Source: Lachnospiraceae bacterium (GTDB taxonomy: Bacteria > Bacillota > Clostridia > Lachnospirales > Lachnospiraceae). Taken from it: 64,000 nucleotides of DNA. The stretch covers positions 16,882 through 80,881 of the forward strand of contig JAKSRW010000011.1 of the NCBI GenBank assembly GCA_024403355.1, given 5' to 3'. The first letter of the stretch is position 1. Each line of letters starts with the position of its first letter. A model generated the notes under the pieces. That model was given only the letters and a program-made list of their open reading frames with translations. It ran no database searches and was not told the origin of the DNA. Of the stretch, positions 15,799 through 25,217 are shown one piece after another. The translations under genes and the position numbers were made by a program.

Positions 15799-17391
15799 TT
15801 ATTTACCTGCAAGTACATTAACCGCATCAATATATGACTGATACTCTTCCTTCTTTGCTTCGTAACGCTCGATAGCTGTTACAGCATCAAGATCCCATGA
15901 GTACTCATTATCTGTATTAAGCTTGGGAATACAAGGCCAAATTGTTGAAACCTGATGTGTTCTCATAAGTGCAAGTGTCTCTTCAACTGCTCTTTCATCC
16001 TTAAACAGAGGGTAGTAAGGTGTCATCCAGTCCTCATCATCCTCATAACCGGGTGTCTTCTCTGTGAAAAGGTTGTAAGCGAAAGCAATCTTCCATGCTC
16101 TTTCTGCATCGTAACATGAAGGAATTACATATAAGTTATCTGTTGAGTAACCTGTAAGCTCCTCACACTTAGGTCCACGAGGGAACATAACGAAACCGAA
16201 GTCATCAGCCATACCCTCTTCACCTGATAAGTCGCCTGCTCTGTACTCCTCAGCTACCTGCATAGCTGCCTCAGCATTGATGAAGCAGGGATACATGTAA
16301 GCCCAGTCACCTGTCTCCTCCTCGAGTGAAGGCATCTCATAGTTCTGACGCATGTATCTACCCCAGTCATAAGCCTCAACATAATTATCTGAGTTAGAAG
16401 CAAGGTAGTACTTACCATTCTCATCGATATCAACGAGCTGTGCGTTATTTGAAGCGATAACTGCGTTGATGAAATCACCCTTGAATGATGTCATAGCCCA
16501 GCAATCATTTACACCATCGTTATCTGTATCACGTGTAAGCTGCTTGCAAAGGTCCTCGAATGTCTCCCATGTCCACTCGTTCTTAGCCTGAAGGTCATAA
16601 GGAAGATCGGGATCTACACCGGCCTCTTCGAATAATCTCTTATTCCAGTATACACCACCACGGGGCTCGGGAGCATCAGCTCTCATACCGTATGTTGACT
16701 TACCCTGTGTAGTAAGGTAACTGGTAGAAGCATCCCACTTCTCCTCTGAGAAATCAAGAACATCAAGAGTGTTAAGGTCATATAAAAGACCGCTTAACAT
16801 AGGTGTAGCAACCATCTGCTTACCTAAACAGAATACATAGTTCTCATCTCCGCCTGATGTAGCGAAGTTTGTGAAATTCTCAAGGTATGTACCATAACCT
16901 GAAACCTTCTGGAACTTAATCTTGAAGTTATACTTCTCCATGATTTCATTACGATATTCTTCTGTAGCCTCTTCAAAAGCTGTTGTAGGCTCAACACCTT
17001 CCTTTGAGAACCAGTCACCCATAAGGATTTCCATACCGCCAAGGTCTACTGTAGAACCATCGGGATTACAGTAAGTACCCTCTTCATTAATATAGATACC
17101 GTTAGCAAATGTCTTTGTCTCAACTACCTCATCATCGGGCTCAACAGTATCATCTGTTGAATCATTAGAATCTGTAGGCTCTGTTGATGATGTGTCATCC
17201 TTTACATCATCCTTCTTGTCTGTCTCTGCAGGCTTCTCGTCCTTCTTGTCGTCTTTCTTGTCATCGGTTGATGCTGCAGGTGTTGTAGTTGTAGCGGGAT
17301 CCTTCTTATCATCTGAACTGCTACATCCAACTACACTGAGAACCATGGCCAAAACAAGTAATAAGACAACTGCCTTACTAAGTTTTTTCAT
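15799..17391 (-). CDS. Extracellular sugar-binding lipoprotein (ABC transporter)
   Basis: Family 1-type extracellular solute-binding protein, 530 residues. The lipoprotein signal ends at VVGC (Cys23), followed by a long Asp/Lys/Thr/Glu-rich linker (to about residue 100) and the binding domain (GIYINEEGTY onward), with the typical GGVYWNKRLFEEAGVDP segment near residue 244. It captures a carbohydrate outside the membrane and delivers it to a permease pair, most likely the two permeases directly upstream in the cluster. Its own promoter and a terminator separate it from those genes, suggesting higher and separate expression, as is common for binding proteins. Start ATG is preceded by GAGAGAGG. 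Confidence 0.92.
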   Translation of the reverse strand: MKKLSKAVVLLLVLAMVLSVVGCSSSDDKKDPATTTTPAASTDDKKDDKKDEKPAETDKKDDVKDDTSSTEPTDSNDSTDDTVEPDDEVVETKTFANGIYINEEGTYCNPDGSTVDLGGMEILMGDWFSKEGVEPTTAFEEATEEYRNEIMEKYNFKIKFQKVSGYGTYLENFTNFATSGGDENYVFCLGKQMVATPMLSGLLYDLNTLDVLDFSEEKWDASTSYLTTQGKSTYGMRADAPEPRGGVYWNKRLFEEAGVDPDLPYDLQAKNEWTWETFEDLCKQLTRDTDNDGVNDCWAMTSFKGDFINAVIASNNAQLVDIDENGKYYLASNSDNYVEAYDWGRYMRQNYEMPSLEEETGDWAYMYPCFINAEAAMQVAEEYRAGDLSGEEGMADDFGFVMFPRGPKCEELTGYSTDNLYVIPSCYDAERAWKIAFAYNLFTEKTPGYEDDEDWMTPYYPLFKDERAVEETLALMRTHQVSTIWPCIPKLNTDNEYSWDLDAVTAIERYEAKKEEYQSYIDAVNVLAGK

Positions 17392-17491
17392 ATTCCTCTC
17401 TCTTTCCCACCGGTACTCGGTGAATGAAATTTTGTGCAGCTTTGCTGCGTATTACATAACAGTACACATAGTTGTACTGCAAGGTAATCAT

Positions 17492-17520
17492 AGTATAACA
17501 TATAATTGCTAATTAGTAAA
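17492..17520 (-). promoter_or_regulatory. Promoter of distal solute-binding protein gene
   Basis: Minus strand: -35 TTTACT, 17-base spacer, -10 TATACT. The roughly 90-base leader between here and the start codon can form small hairpins (CAGTAC/GTACTG, GCAGC/GCTGC, CACCG/CGGTG), which may stabilise the mRNA. Confidence 0.65.
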
Positions 17521-17543
17521 CTAATTTTATTAAATTTTTCCGT

Positions 17544-17605
17544 AAAAAAATATATCAGATATTGCTTCTTTAGTAAATATTACCAAAAAGCAATATCTGA
17601 TATAT
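17544..17605 (-). terminator. Long-stem terminator inside transporter cluster
   Basis: Perfect 18-bp inverted repeat (ATATATCAGATATTGCTT and its complement) with a 20-base loop, followed on the minus strand by seven T. It lies just after the stop of the last permease and before the promoter of the last binding-protein gene. Confidence 0.85.
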
Positions 17606-17612
17606 ATAAAAA

Positions 17613-18611
17613 TTACATCTTAATACCTGTCTGGCTGAGTGACTCAACGAAACCACGCTGAGCTATCAGATAAAGCAGAATAAGAGGTGTTACTACAAGT
17701 AGTGTACCGATTGAGTTAATCTGCTGTACATAACCGACTGAAACCTGCTGGGTACCCTTACCATCTGCAAGGTAGTTACCAAGAGTATCAGCCAAACTCT
17801 CAAGCTCTGTTGAAAGAAGCTTTGTCTTACCGAGGAACATACCTGAGTAGAAGTTATCTGTCCACTGCCATACAAATGAGAAAAGGAAGCATGATGTAAG
17901 AATAGGCTTAGCATCGGGAAGCATGATACGGAAGAATGTTGATAAGGTACCACAACCGTCTACGTATGCAGCCTCTTCAAGTTCCTTGGGAATTCCTCTG
18001 AAGAACTGTCTGATAAGGTAAATATAGAGACCGTTCTTAAGACCCATACAGCCAACGCTCATAAGGTAATAAGGAATTGCAGAACCACGAAGGTTTGCTG
18101 TGTCTCCGTTAATCAGACTTACAATTCCGAAGATATCAAAGTATCTGAAGTGGAGATACAGTGAAGTTGAAATTGTCTGAGGAGGAATAACAATTACGAG
18201 GATAACGCAGGCAAAGAGGAATTTCTTAAAAGGGAAATTGAATCTTGCGAAACCGTATCCTACAAGTGTACAGGAAATTAACTGTACAAGTGAAATCGAA
18301 AGTGAAATCAGTAATGAGTTTGTAAGTGCTGAAGGATAATCCATCAGGTAAACCGCAAGTCTGATATTCTCTGTCGAGAAGTTACGGGGTACTACATTAA
18401 TTGTTGAATCGAAAATATCTTTGGTTGCCATTATGCTGACTGAGATTTTGTTCAGAATCGGCTGAAGAATCAGGAAGCAGAGACCAAACATAAGCAGGAA
18501 TCTCAAAATCTTGAGTGCATAATTAAGAATAGTCTTTTTAAGGAGATAACCATCTGAGAGTCTGTTACGCTGCCAGAAGTCATTTCTTTTTGCCATTTTA
18601 ACCTTACTCAT
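17613..18611 (-). CDS. Carbohydrate ABC transporter permease (MalG/UgpE type)
   Basis: Inner-membrane permease of about 332 residues with six predicted helices and the EAA cytoplasmic loop (EEAAYVDGC near residue 217) that docks the ATPase. Type: MalG-like second subunit, ending in the short LSQTGIKM tail. Its ATG overlaps the stop of the 325-residue partner permease (18604-18611 shared), so the two are translationally coupled and form a heterodimer. No ATPase gene lies in the cluster; a shared MsmX-like ATPase elsewhere in the genome probably drives it. A terminator follows directly. Confidence 0.93.
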   Translation of the reverse strand: MSKVKMAKRNDFWQRNRLSDGYLLKKTILNYALKILRFLLMFGLCFLILQPILNKISVSIMATKDIFDSTINVVPRNFSTENIRLAVYLMDYPSALTNSLLISLSISLVQLISCTLVGYGFARFNFPFKKFLFACVILVIVIPPQTISTSLYLHFRYFDIFGIVSLINGDTANLRGSAIPYYLMSVGCMGLKNGLYIYLIRQFFRGIPKELEEAAYVDGCGTLSTFFRIMLPDAKPILTSCFLFSFVWQWTDNFYSGMFLGKTKLLSTELESLADTLGNYLADGKGTQQVSVGYVQQINSIGTLLVVTPLILLYLIAQRGFVESLSQTGIKM

Positions 18612-19572
18612 AATAGTATACCACCCTCGAAATTAATAAGGAGCTTATGCCTATAAATACCATAACAACTCCAAAGTAGATCCATGCCATTGCGGATGAG
18701 AATCCGTAATCCATGCTGACAACCATCTCCTGCTTGATTTTTGTCAACATCTGGTTATCTGACTTCATGAAGAAGTCGATAATTGTGTAGATCCAGTTAA
18801 CAAGGAACATAGAACTGATCATGGGCATTGTAATCTTCCAAAGCATCTCCCACTTTGTACAGCCTTCGATTTCGGCAGCTTCGTACATACTCTTGGGAAT
18901 TGTCTGTAATGCTGAAAGGAAAATGATAATCTGAATACCTGATGCAATTGCTATATCATAAACCTTATTAACAATGTCGAAAATTGTTTCAAGGAAACCA
19001 CCAGCCATTTTTGTTGTTGAAAGAATATTTTCAATAACGCTGGTAACACTTGCAGAGCTGCTTGACTCAATCGCATTTGCCATACCCTGTACCAGTGAGT
19101 TATTGCTGTCTAGACCAACGATAACACCTGATGAAAGGATAACGGGAAGGAAGAATACCGCTCTTACAAATGCTCTGCCCTTAAACTTCTGATTAAGAAG
19201 AAGGGCAACGAACATACTGAATACGATTGTTGCAAGTGAGTTAATAACCATCTTCCAGCTTTCATCAGCAAGAATCTGATTGAACTGGGGATCGATTGTA
19301 AATGCCTTTGAATAATTTGCAAATCCGTTAAGCGAGGTTGAGAAACCTTCGTTACTTACTGTAACCTCACTGATTGACATTATAAATGACTGAAAAAGAG
19401 GTTTAACCATGAAGAAGAGGAAACCAAGAATGAAGGGAAGGATAAATAAATATCCCTGAATGGCCTTCTTTCCGGCCAGTGTCTTCTTCTTATCTTTTTT
19501 CGGTCCGGCGATGATATTCGTCCTTACCTTCTTTTCCTTAGGTCTTTTTTCTGCTTTAAATACTTTTGCCAC
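18604..19572 (-). CDS. Sugar ABC transporter permease (MalF/UgpA type)
   Basis: First permease of the distal pair, 322 residues. A basic N-terminal tail precedes six helices; the EAA loop reads YEAAEIEGCTKWEMLW near residue 234. A long extracytoplasmic insert between the second and third helices is rich in Ser and Asn. I chose GTG at 19572 because AAGGAGG lies 8 bases upstream; the earlier GTG at 19581 overlaps that Shine-Dalgarno. It starts 13 bases after the DUF5696 gene and overlaps the next permease by 8 bases. It pairs with the downstream MalG-like protein. Confidence 0.92.
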   Translation of the reverse strand: MAKVFKAEKRPKEKKVRTNIIAGPKKDKKKTLAGKKAIQGYLFILPFILGFLFFMVKPLFQSFIMSISEVTVSNEGFSTSLNGFANYSKAFTIDPQFNQILADESWKMVINSLATIVFSMFVALLLNQKFKGRAFVRAVFFLPVILSSGVIVGLDSNNSLVQGMANAIESSSSASVTSVIENILSTTKMAGGFLETIFDIVNKVYDIAIASGIQIIIFLSALQTIPKSMYEAAEIEGCTKWEMLWKITMPMISSMFLVNWIYTIIDFFMKSDNQMLTKIKQEMVVSMDYGFSSAMAWIYFGVVMVFIGISSLLISRVVYYYE

Positions 19573-19585
19573 GAATATCACCTCC

Positions 19586-22144
19586 TTACTTTACTAAATA
19601 TGATCTTGCTGCTAATGTGATACCGTCTACTGTCTCATCATCGTAGCTGTAGTTTACATAAACCTTAGCACCGTTCTCGTATTCGGTAACTCTTACCTTA
19701 TCGCTTGCAAGATAATGATTTGTAATCTTCTTGTCGAAAAGTCCATCAAATGCTTTTGAATATTCACTATAGATTGTTGCTATTCTATCCTTCCAGAGAT
19801 CAAAATCAGCACCGTAGAAGTTAGTATAGTAAGTATCCTGAAGTCTTGATGATGAGCAGCCCATTACCTGGAAGCTGAGGCCTGCACCATACTCTGCTGA
19901 CTTAAGAATTTCGAAGTCAAAGTTCTCAGCCATATTGATAGGATCACCGGTGTAGTTAACCTTACCGTGAAGAGCTATCTGATAGAAAGGAATATCATAA
20001 TCAATAATAGCTGTGTTGGTATCTGAAATATCCATGTTTGTGATGATATCAGCATACTCAACAGCATAATCATTACCGTTATTGATAATAACCTTTGTAC
20101 CGCCGTTTACTGTCTTCTCAAGATCCTCTCTCTGCTGTGCAATAATCATTTCTCTTGTGTAGAGCTCCTTAGGATTGAAATCTGAGTTAAGAAGATGTCC
20201 GGTATTTCTGAGTGAAATATTTGCGTTATAATCCTTAGCGAACTTAATCAGATTATCAAAGCCTTCTCTGATAAATGTAGGTCTGAGAAGATAATAGCTT
20301 GATCTGGTCTTATCCTGACCATACCAGATGATTGAATAATCATAAAGCTCTGCATTCTCACGAGTTGTGAATCTTGCTGCATCTCTGAATGCTACGAAAC
20401 CATCTGTAAGACCACTGTTATAAGCGAATTCAGTCTGTGCATCAAGGAATACATTTACACCCTTGCTTGAAAGTGATGAAAGCATATTCTTAAAATCACT
20501 CTTTCCGCCAAGATCCGAAATCAGGTCAATATCTTTGAGTACTGAATGAGTATAGCCTTCATTCATCCATCCTGAAATCTTCATGTCAAAATTCTTGATT
20601 CCGACATTCTGAAGTTCATCAGCAATCTTAACTGTTTCATCGTATGTTGTAAGTGCGTAGGGTGACTGTGAAGGAACACCGAACTTCTGCTGAACCTTAT
20701 CAACACACTGAAGTACATCTACTACTACAGGAGTGTCTGCACTGCTTACTGTCTTGTTAAGCTTGGGATATCTCTCGTTGAGATACTCACCGTAAGCCTC
20801 AGCCATCTTTACATAAGAATCTGTGTTAACAAACCTATATCTCTGGCTGACATTAATCTTGGGAACCTCATTCTCAAATACGTAGAATGAAGCTGTTGAT
20901 CTGTCGGCAACATCAAATGCTTCATAATGAAGAACACTGTATGCTGCATCAGCATGGTTGTAGCTGTTCTTACGACCGCTTACGTCCGCATTAATATTTG
21001 CAAAGCTTGCGCCATCCTCAATACAGCAGATAAAGGCTGAACCGTTATTGCTGATACCGTACATAGGGAATGAACTTCTTGTTTCTGAAACTACCGCAGT
21101 TCTTGTTGTACAGTAATCCCAACCATATACATTTGAGTAATATGCATTCTGGTTGAAACGCTCATTGTTGAAGTTAATGATACATCCGCCGCTCTCGGGA
21201 ACTACGATAAATCCTTCATCCTCTGTGCTTCCTGCTCCGAAGAAAGGAAGTACTTCAATGTTTGTTAAAGGATAATCGGGCTTGAAATCAATCTCCTCAT
21301 AGGGGATTGAAACAATAAGGTCTTCACCGTCTAGCTTGTATACCATTGTGATATTGAAGAGAGGAATATCCTGGCTTGATGACTGCTCGTATAAAGCAAG
21401 ATCAGCCTCATACTCTTCTTCATTATAACCAACCTCTGCAAAGAGTGTTTCAATCTTTGCCTTAAGGTAAGTCTTTACGTTATCACGAAGAACATAAATG
21501 CAATGCTCTTCAAGGTCAGGATACTTCTTAAGAAGCTCATCCTTGTCATCTGTTGACTTAAGCTTCTTTATATCCAGCTTACGATAATACTCAAGAACCT
21601 GCTTCTTGGGTTTCTTATCCATCTTATCAATCCACTCGTTAAATCTGTCCTCGGGAACAGCAAGAGGGATAAGATATTTAGCTTCTGTATTACCGATTGT
21701 ATAAAGGACTCTGATTTCATCATCGCTAGCTTCGATTTGATAAATACCCTTTTCAACGCTTAATGCGAAGTTGTTATACTGAGTCCATACACCATTGATA
21801 TTACCATAGGTGAGAAGGAGTGTTGACTGTAAGATGTTCTTATCAGCTGCAAGAGCCTTATCATCCTTAGCCGCATCCTTGGGGTTCGATGTCCAAACAA
21901 CACCGGTATCCTTAACCTGCAGCTCAAACTGAGTTGTTGCAGAGTCAAGTGTAAATTTAAGTTTGTCATTTTCGAGGACGTATTTATCTTCTTCCGAATC
22001 AAATGATCTAACCTCGATTTCTTTTACTATTTCCTCTTCAGGTTTAATACTGATGATCGCAACCACAATTGCAGCAATTATAATAATGGGGATCAGTACT
22101 TTAAGTATCGAACCTATAAGGGATTTTTTCTCGTTATCTTCCAC
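19586..22144 (-). CDS. DUF5696-type membrane-anchored protein, TIM-barrel-like
   Basis: Large protein (852 residues, GTG start with GGAGG upstream) with one N-terminal membrane segment (about 12-30), so mostly outside the cell. The architecture matches what I know as DUF5696 proteins found beside sugar ABC transporters. The middle (about 455-720) reads like a (beta/alpha)8 glycosidase core: strands with DVLQCVD, KNFDMKISGW, GVNVFLDAQTEF, SIIWYG. The first half (about 60-440) appears beta-sandwich-like (PFFGAGSTEDEGFIVVPESGG). A retaining or inverting acid pair cannot be assigned by eye. Encoded between YIP1 and the distal permease pair. Possible role: an extracellular glycan-processing or glycan-binding enzyme that feeds the transporters; this is inference. 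Confidence 0.75.
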   Translation of the reverse strand: MEDNEKKSLIGSILKVLIPIIIIAAIVVAIISIKPEEEIVKEIEVRSFDSEEDKYVLENDKLKFTLDSATTQFELQVKDTGVVWTSNPKDAAKDDKALAADKNILQSTLLLTYGNINGVWTQYNNFALSVEKGIYQIEASDDEIRVLYTIGNTEAKYLIPLAVPEDRFNEWIDKMDKKPKKQVLEYYRKLDIKKLKSTDDKDELLKKYPDLEEHCIYVLRDNVKTYLKAKIETLFAEVGYNEEEYEADLALYEQSSSQDIPLFNITMVYKLDGEDLIVSIPYEEIDFKPDYPLTNIEVLPFFGAGSTEDEGFIVVPESGGCIINFNNERFNQNAYYSNVYGWDYCTTRTAVVSETRSSFPMYGISNNGSAFICCIEDGASFANINADVSGRKNSYNHADAAYSVLHYEAFDVADRSTASFYVFENEVPKINVSQRYRFVNTDSYVKMAEAYGEYLNERYPKLNKTVSSADTPVVVDVLQCVDKVQQKFGVPSQSPYALTTYDETVKIADELQNVGIKNFDMKISGWMNEGYTHSVLKDIDLISDLGGKSDFKNMLSSLSSKGVNVFLDAQTEFAYNSGLTDGFVAFRDAARFTTRENAELYDYSIIWYGQDKTRSSYYLLRPTFIREGFDNLIKFAKDYNANISLRNTGHLLNSDFNPKELYTREMIIAQQREDLEKTVNGGTKVIINNGNDYAVEYADIITNMDISDTNTAIIDYDIPFYQIALHGKVNYTGDPINMAENFDFEILKSAEYGAGLSFQVMGCSSSRLQDTYYTNFYGADFDLWKDRIATIYSEYSKAFDGLFDKKITNHYLASDKVRVTEYENGAKVYVNYSYDDETVDGITLAARSYLVK

Positions 22145-22158
22145 TTATTTTTCCTCCA

Positions 22159-22836
22159 TTAGTATAGTCTAAATGCAATTTCCTTATAAAGTGAATAGAA
22201 ATATGAAATTCCATCACCGATAAGGCTGAAGAACAAGAGTAAAATGAAAATGATGATTGCCATACCAAATATTGAGAAAATGGTACTGAGCAATGTCTTT
22301 CCCATTGTATAGTCATGAATCTGCATCATTGCACATATAATCAAGATTACACACCATACGAGTGATAAGTAATCAAAGAAATAATAGAATGTTCCTTCAT
22401 CCTCGGTAATGAAGTTACTGAGGAAAATGAGCGGAATCTGAAGTAACGGATAAGGTGTTATCGCGTAACATGATCCCATGTAAACATTCTTAAGATTTCC
22501 TTTTCCATCAAACAGAGTAGTAAGAGCCCAGTTTGCAACAACCCAAATTAAGAAAGGAACTAAAATACCCAGGATTTCCGTGAAGATATTTACTCTTTCA
22601 AAATTTACCTTGTGAAACTGGAAGTTGGTGTTCTGGATACTTAATACTCTGGTAATAAGAGTAAGAACAAGAATAAAGGTTGCAGCTCCCATTGAGCCTC
22701 TCTTCTCTCTTGTCAGATCCCAGAAACCGTCGAAAGGATGAAAAATACAATATGTTGAGAACTTTAATGTTTTTCCAAAGTTTTTCCAAGCCTTCTTATC
22801 GCTTACGCTTGAAAACAGTTTCCATTTCGTACTCAT
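22159..22836 (-). CDS. YIP1-family membrane protein
   Basis: About 225 residues with five or six hydrophobic helices after a cytoplasmic N-terminus (KWKLFSSVSDKKAWKNFG); YIP1 domains are multi-pass membrane domains of unknown bacterial function. The segment FHPFDGFWDLTREKRGS near residue 33 is typical of these Firmicute YIP1 proteins. ATG at 22836 has AGGAGG 9 bases upstream and lies within the last codons of the NHL/TPR gene (41-base overlap), so translation is coupled. It may couple the lipoprotein and NHL protein to the transporter assembly, but no function is known. Confidence 0.82.
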   Translation of the reverse strand: MSTKWKLFSSVSDKKAWKNFGKTLKFSTYCIFHPFDGFWDLTREKRGSMGAATFILVLTLITRVLSIQNTNFQFHKVNFERVNIFTEILGILVPFLIWVVANWALTTLFDGKGNLKNVYMGSCYAITPYPLLQIPLIFLSNFITEDEGTFYYFFDYLSLVWCVILIICAMMQIHDYTMGKTLLSTIFSIFGMAIIIFILLLFFSLIGDGISYFYSLYKEIAFRLY

Positions 22837-24319
22837 ACTTCTCAACCTCCTTTCTGACTCTCTTAAGTCTGCCGATACCCAGAGGAATCAGCAGTACAAG
22901 GAAGAATACCACAAAGATGATACCGATGTGATCTTCTACCCATTCCTTACGGTAAAGCTGGAAGGCCTTAGCGTAATTGTCATCATCATACTTTGTCTCG
23001 AAGTAATGCATTGCTTCCTTATACTGACCCTGACGAAGCTTTGCACGACCGATACCAATATAAGCAAGGTCGTAGTTACCGTTGAACATAAGAACTTTCT
23101 GCCAGATATCGGCTGAAAGATCATAATCACCTGAATCATATGCATCAAGTGCATTGAAAATCATAGAACCGAACTCGGTAGGTGTGAATACTGTAATCTG
23201 TCCGTCGATTGAGTCAAGAACAAGAAGATCCTTACCCATATGCTCGATAGATGTAGGATTACGGAAGTATCCGTCCTTGTTACCGTTACCGCCGAATGCG
23301 TAAAGCAAATGTCCCTGATCATCATAACCAAAGATTCTGCCTCGTGTCTTATCAACGGCAAAGTATGTATCGTTATCCATTACTGTGATATCGATAAGCT
23401 TTGACGAACCGGTATAACCACCTGCGTTATCCCAGTCAATATCACCTACGGGAGGGAAATTACCATTCTTAATAAGAATGTCATTTCCGAGTGAGTTAAG
23501 CTTTCTGATGGGAAGTGCTGAATCTGTCATAAGCTCAGCCTCATCAAAGTTTGTAGTAACTACATACATGAAGCCCTTCTCATCAAGTGAGATGTTATCA
23601 TACTCAGTAGGTACGAAGTTCTCTGTCTGAGCTCTCTGAGCCTTTGTCATGAGGTACTCTTTCCAAATGTACTCATACCAGCTGTACTTAACGGGTGTAG
23701 CACCGATGAAGCCTACGAACTCTCCGTCGGGCTCATACTTTACGATACCTTTGTTAACGTGAGATACAATTGCATAAACACGTCCTGCATCGTCTACTAC
23801 AATCTTCTGAGGAAGGAATGTAACACCTGCCTCAAAGTTGTCATCAACAGGCTTTACGAACTCAAGCACTGTATTAAGCTCATTATCAAGCTTTAAAATT
23901 CTTGAATTGTTCTGGTCTGCAATAAAGATGTGACCATCCTTTGCAACGAAAATATCTGTGGGATTGTTAAATGTTGTAACCTCAGAACCTGAGATTTCTT
24001 CAATAATTCTCTCAACAGTATATACATCGTTTTCAAACTTAAGCTGAATGATTCTGTTGTTACCTGAATCACAAACATAAATCATATTGTCTCTTACAAA
24101 AAGGCTTGATGCGTTTGACATTTTCTTTTCAATACCAAGCTCGATATTTGTAAGTGTTGCCTTTACCGAATAAGCATCAGGCGATTGCTGAACTTCTTCC
24201 CAGAAGTCGTAATTGTAGGTATAACCTGCGTCTGCAAGCGCCGCAGTACTGGGAATAAGCATAACAAGCAATATTAATGATGTAATAATTCTTGTAATCT
24301 TCTTTTTCAATTGCGACAC
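22796..24319 (-). CDS. Secreted NHL-propeller/TPR protein with C-terminal membrane anchor
   Basis: 507 residues. Signal peptide (KKKITRIITSLILLVMLIPSTAALA pattern, given as its core ITSLILLVMLIPS), then NHL beta-propeller repeats from about 70 to 390 (units such as DNMIYVCDSGNNRIIQL and DGHIFIADQNNSRILKL), a short TPR-like part around 405-460 (YDLAYIGIGRAKLRQGQYKEA), then one membrane helix near 475 and a basic tail. So a surface-exposed propeller tethered at its C-terminus. GTG at 24319 or TTG three codons later could be the start. It overlaps YIP1 and begins one base after the upstream permease. Function unknown; a scaffold or polysaccharide sensor is possible. Confidence 0.8.
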   Translation of the reverse strand: MSQLKKKITRIITSLILLVMLIPSTAALADAGYTYNYDFWEEVQQSPDAYSVKATLTNIELGIEKKMSNASSLFVRDNMIYVCDSGNNRIIQLKFENDVYTVERIIEEISGSEVTTFNNPTDIFVAKDGHIFIADQNNSRILKLDNELNTVLEFVKPVDDNFEAGVTFLPQKIVVDDAGRVYAIVSHVNKGIVKYEPDGEFVGFIGATPVKYSWYEYIWKEYLMTKAQRAQTENFVPTEYDNISLDEKGFMYVVTTNFDEAELMTDSALPIRKLNSLGNDILIKNGNFPPVGDIDWDNAGGYTGSSKLIDITVMDNDTYFAVDKTRGRIFGYDDQGHLLYAFGGNGNKDGYFRNPTSIEHMGKDLLVLDSIDGQITVFTPTEFGSMIFNALDAYDSGDYDLSADIWQKVLMFNGNYDLAYIGIGRAKLRQGQYKEAMHYFETKYDDDNYAKAFQLYRKEWVEDHIGIIFVVFFLVLLIPLGIGRLKRVRKEVEKYEYEMETVFKRKR

Positions 24320-24320
24320 C

Positions 24321-25217
24321 TCAATCCTTTAATCCTGAGCTAGCCATTGTCTCGAGGATCTGACTTTCAGATAATACGAATGTTAAGATAGGAACTATCA
24401 TAACTACTACAGTTACCGCAGCTGTCTGACCGGTACGTGCAATACCGCCGGCAGATACCTGTGAAAGCGCATATACAAGAGTCTTCTTCTCTTCTGAGTA
24501 GATGAATGTATTTGCGGGGTTGTTCCAAAGGCCCTGTACCGAATAGATAATAATTGTTAACCATGCAGGCTTAACGTTGGGCATTACTATCTTCCAGAAA
24601 ATGTACCACTCTCTGGCACCGTCCACCTTTGCAGCCTCAATAAGTGAGTTGGGGATACCTTCCATGAACTGCTTCATAAGGAAGAGACCGATAGGTGCTG
24701 CAAATGCAGGAATAATAAGTGACCATAATGTATCAATCCAGCCTAACTTGTTCATAACGAGGTAGTTAGGAATCTGAGTGATATAACCATTGAACATAAG
24801 GGCTACAACGGCGATGTTGAAGAATGTTTTTCCACCGGGGAAATCATACTTTGCAAGTACGAAAGCTGCCATTGAAGCGATGATAACGTGACCGAATGTA
24901 CCAACCGCAGTAATAAGTACTGTGTTGAAAATGTATCTTGAGAAAGATACGGTTGACTTTGTCATACTGGCAAAGAGGTCTGAGAAGTTATCAAATGTAG
25001 GGTTCTGTGCAAAAAGCTTAGGCGGGTAAAGGAATAACTCGTCAAGAGGCTTTAATGACTGGCTAATGGCGAAAACAAGAGGAACAACCATGATTAACGC
25101 CATAATTGTCAGGAAAAGGTAAATTGCAAGGTCTCCGCCTCGTGAACGGTTTGCAACTCGTCTTCGAAGTAACTTCGGCTTTCTTTTCTCAACTGAAAAT
25201 GATTTCTTCTTACTCAT
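24321..25217 (-). CDS. Carbohydrate ABC transporter permease (MalG type), proximal pair
   Basis: 298 residues, six helices, EAA loop IEAAKVDGAREWYIFW near residue 197. Start ATG 25217 has AAGGAGG at 10 bases and overlaps the stop of the upstream permease by the usual ATGA. It partners the 319-residue permease. Ends ASSGLKD, as in MalG/AraQ-like permeases. Confidence 0.93.
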   Translation of the reverse strand: MSKKKSFSVEKRKPKLLRRRVANRSRGGDLAIYLFLTIMALIMVVPLVFAISQSLKPLDELFLYPPKLFAQNPTFDNFSDLFASMTKSTVSFSRYIFNTVLITAVGTFGHVIIASMAAFVLAKYDFPGGKTFFNIAVVALMFNGYITQIPNYLVMNKLGWIDTLWSLIIPAFAAPIGLFLMKQFMEGIPNSLIEAAKVDGAREWYIFWKIVMPNVKPAWLTIIIYSVQGLWNNPANTFIYSEEKKTLVYALSQVSAGGIARTGQTAAVTVVVMIVPILTFVLSESQILETMASSGLKD

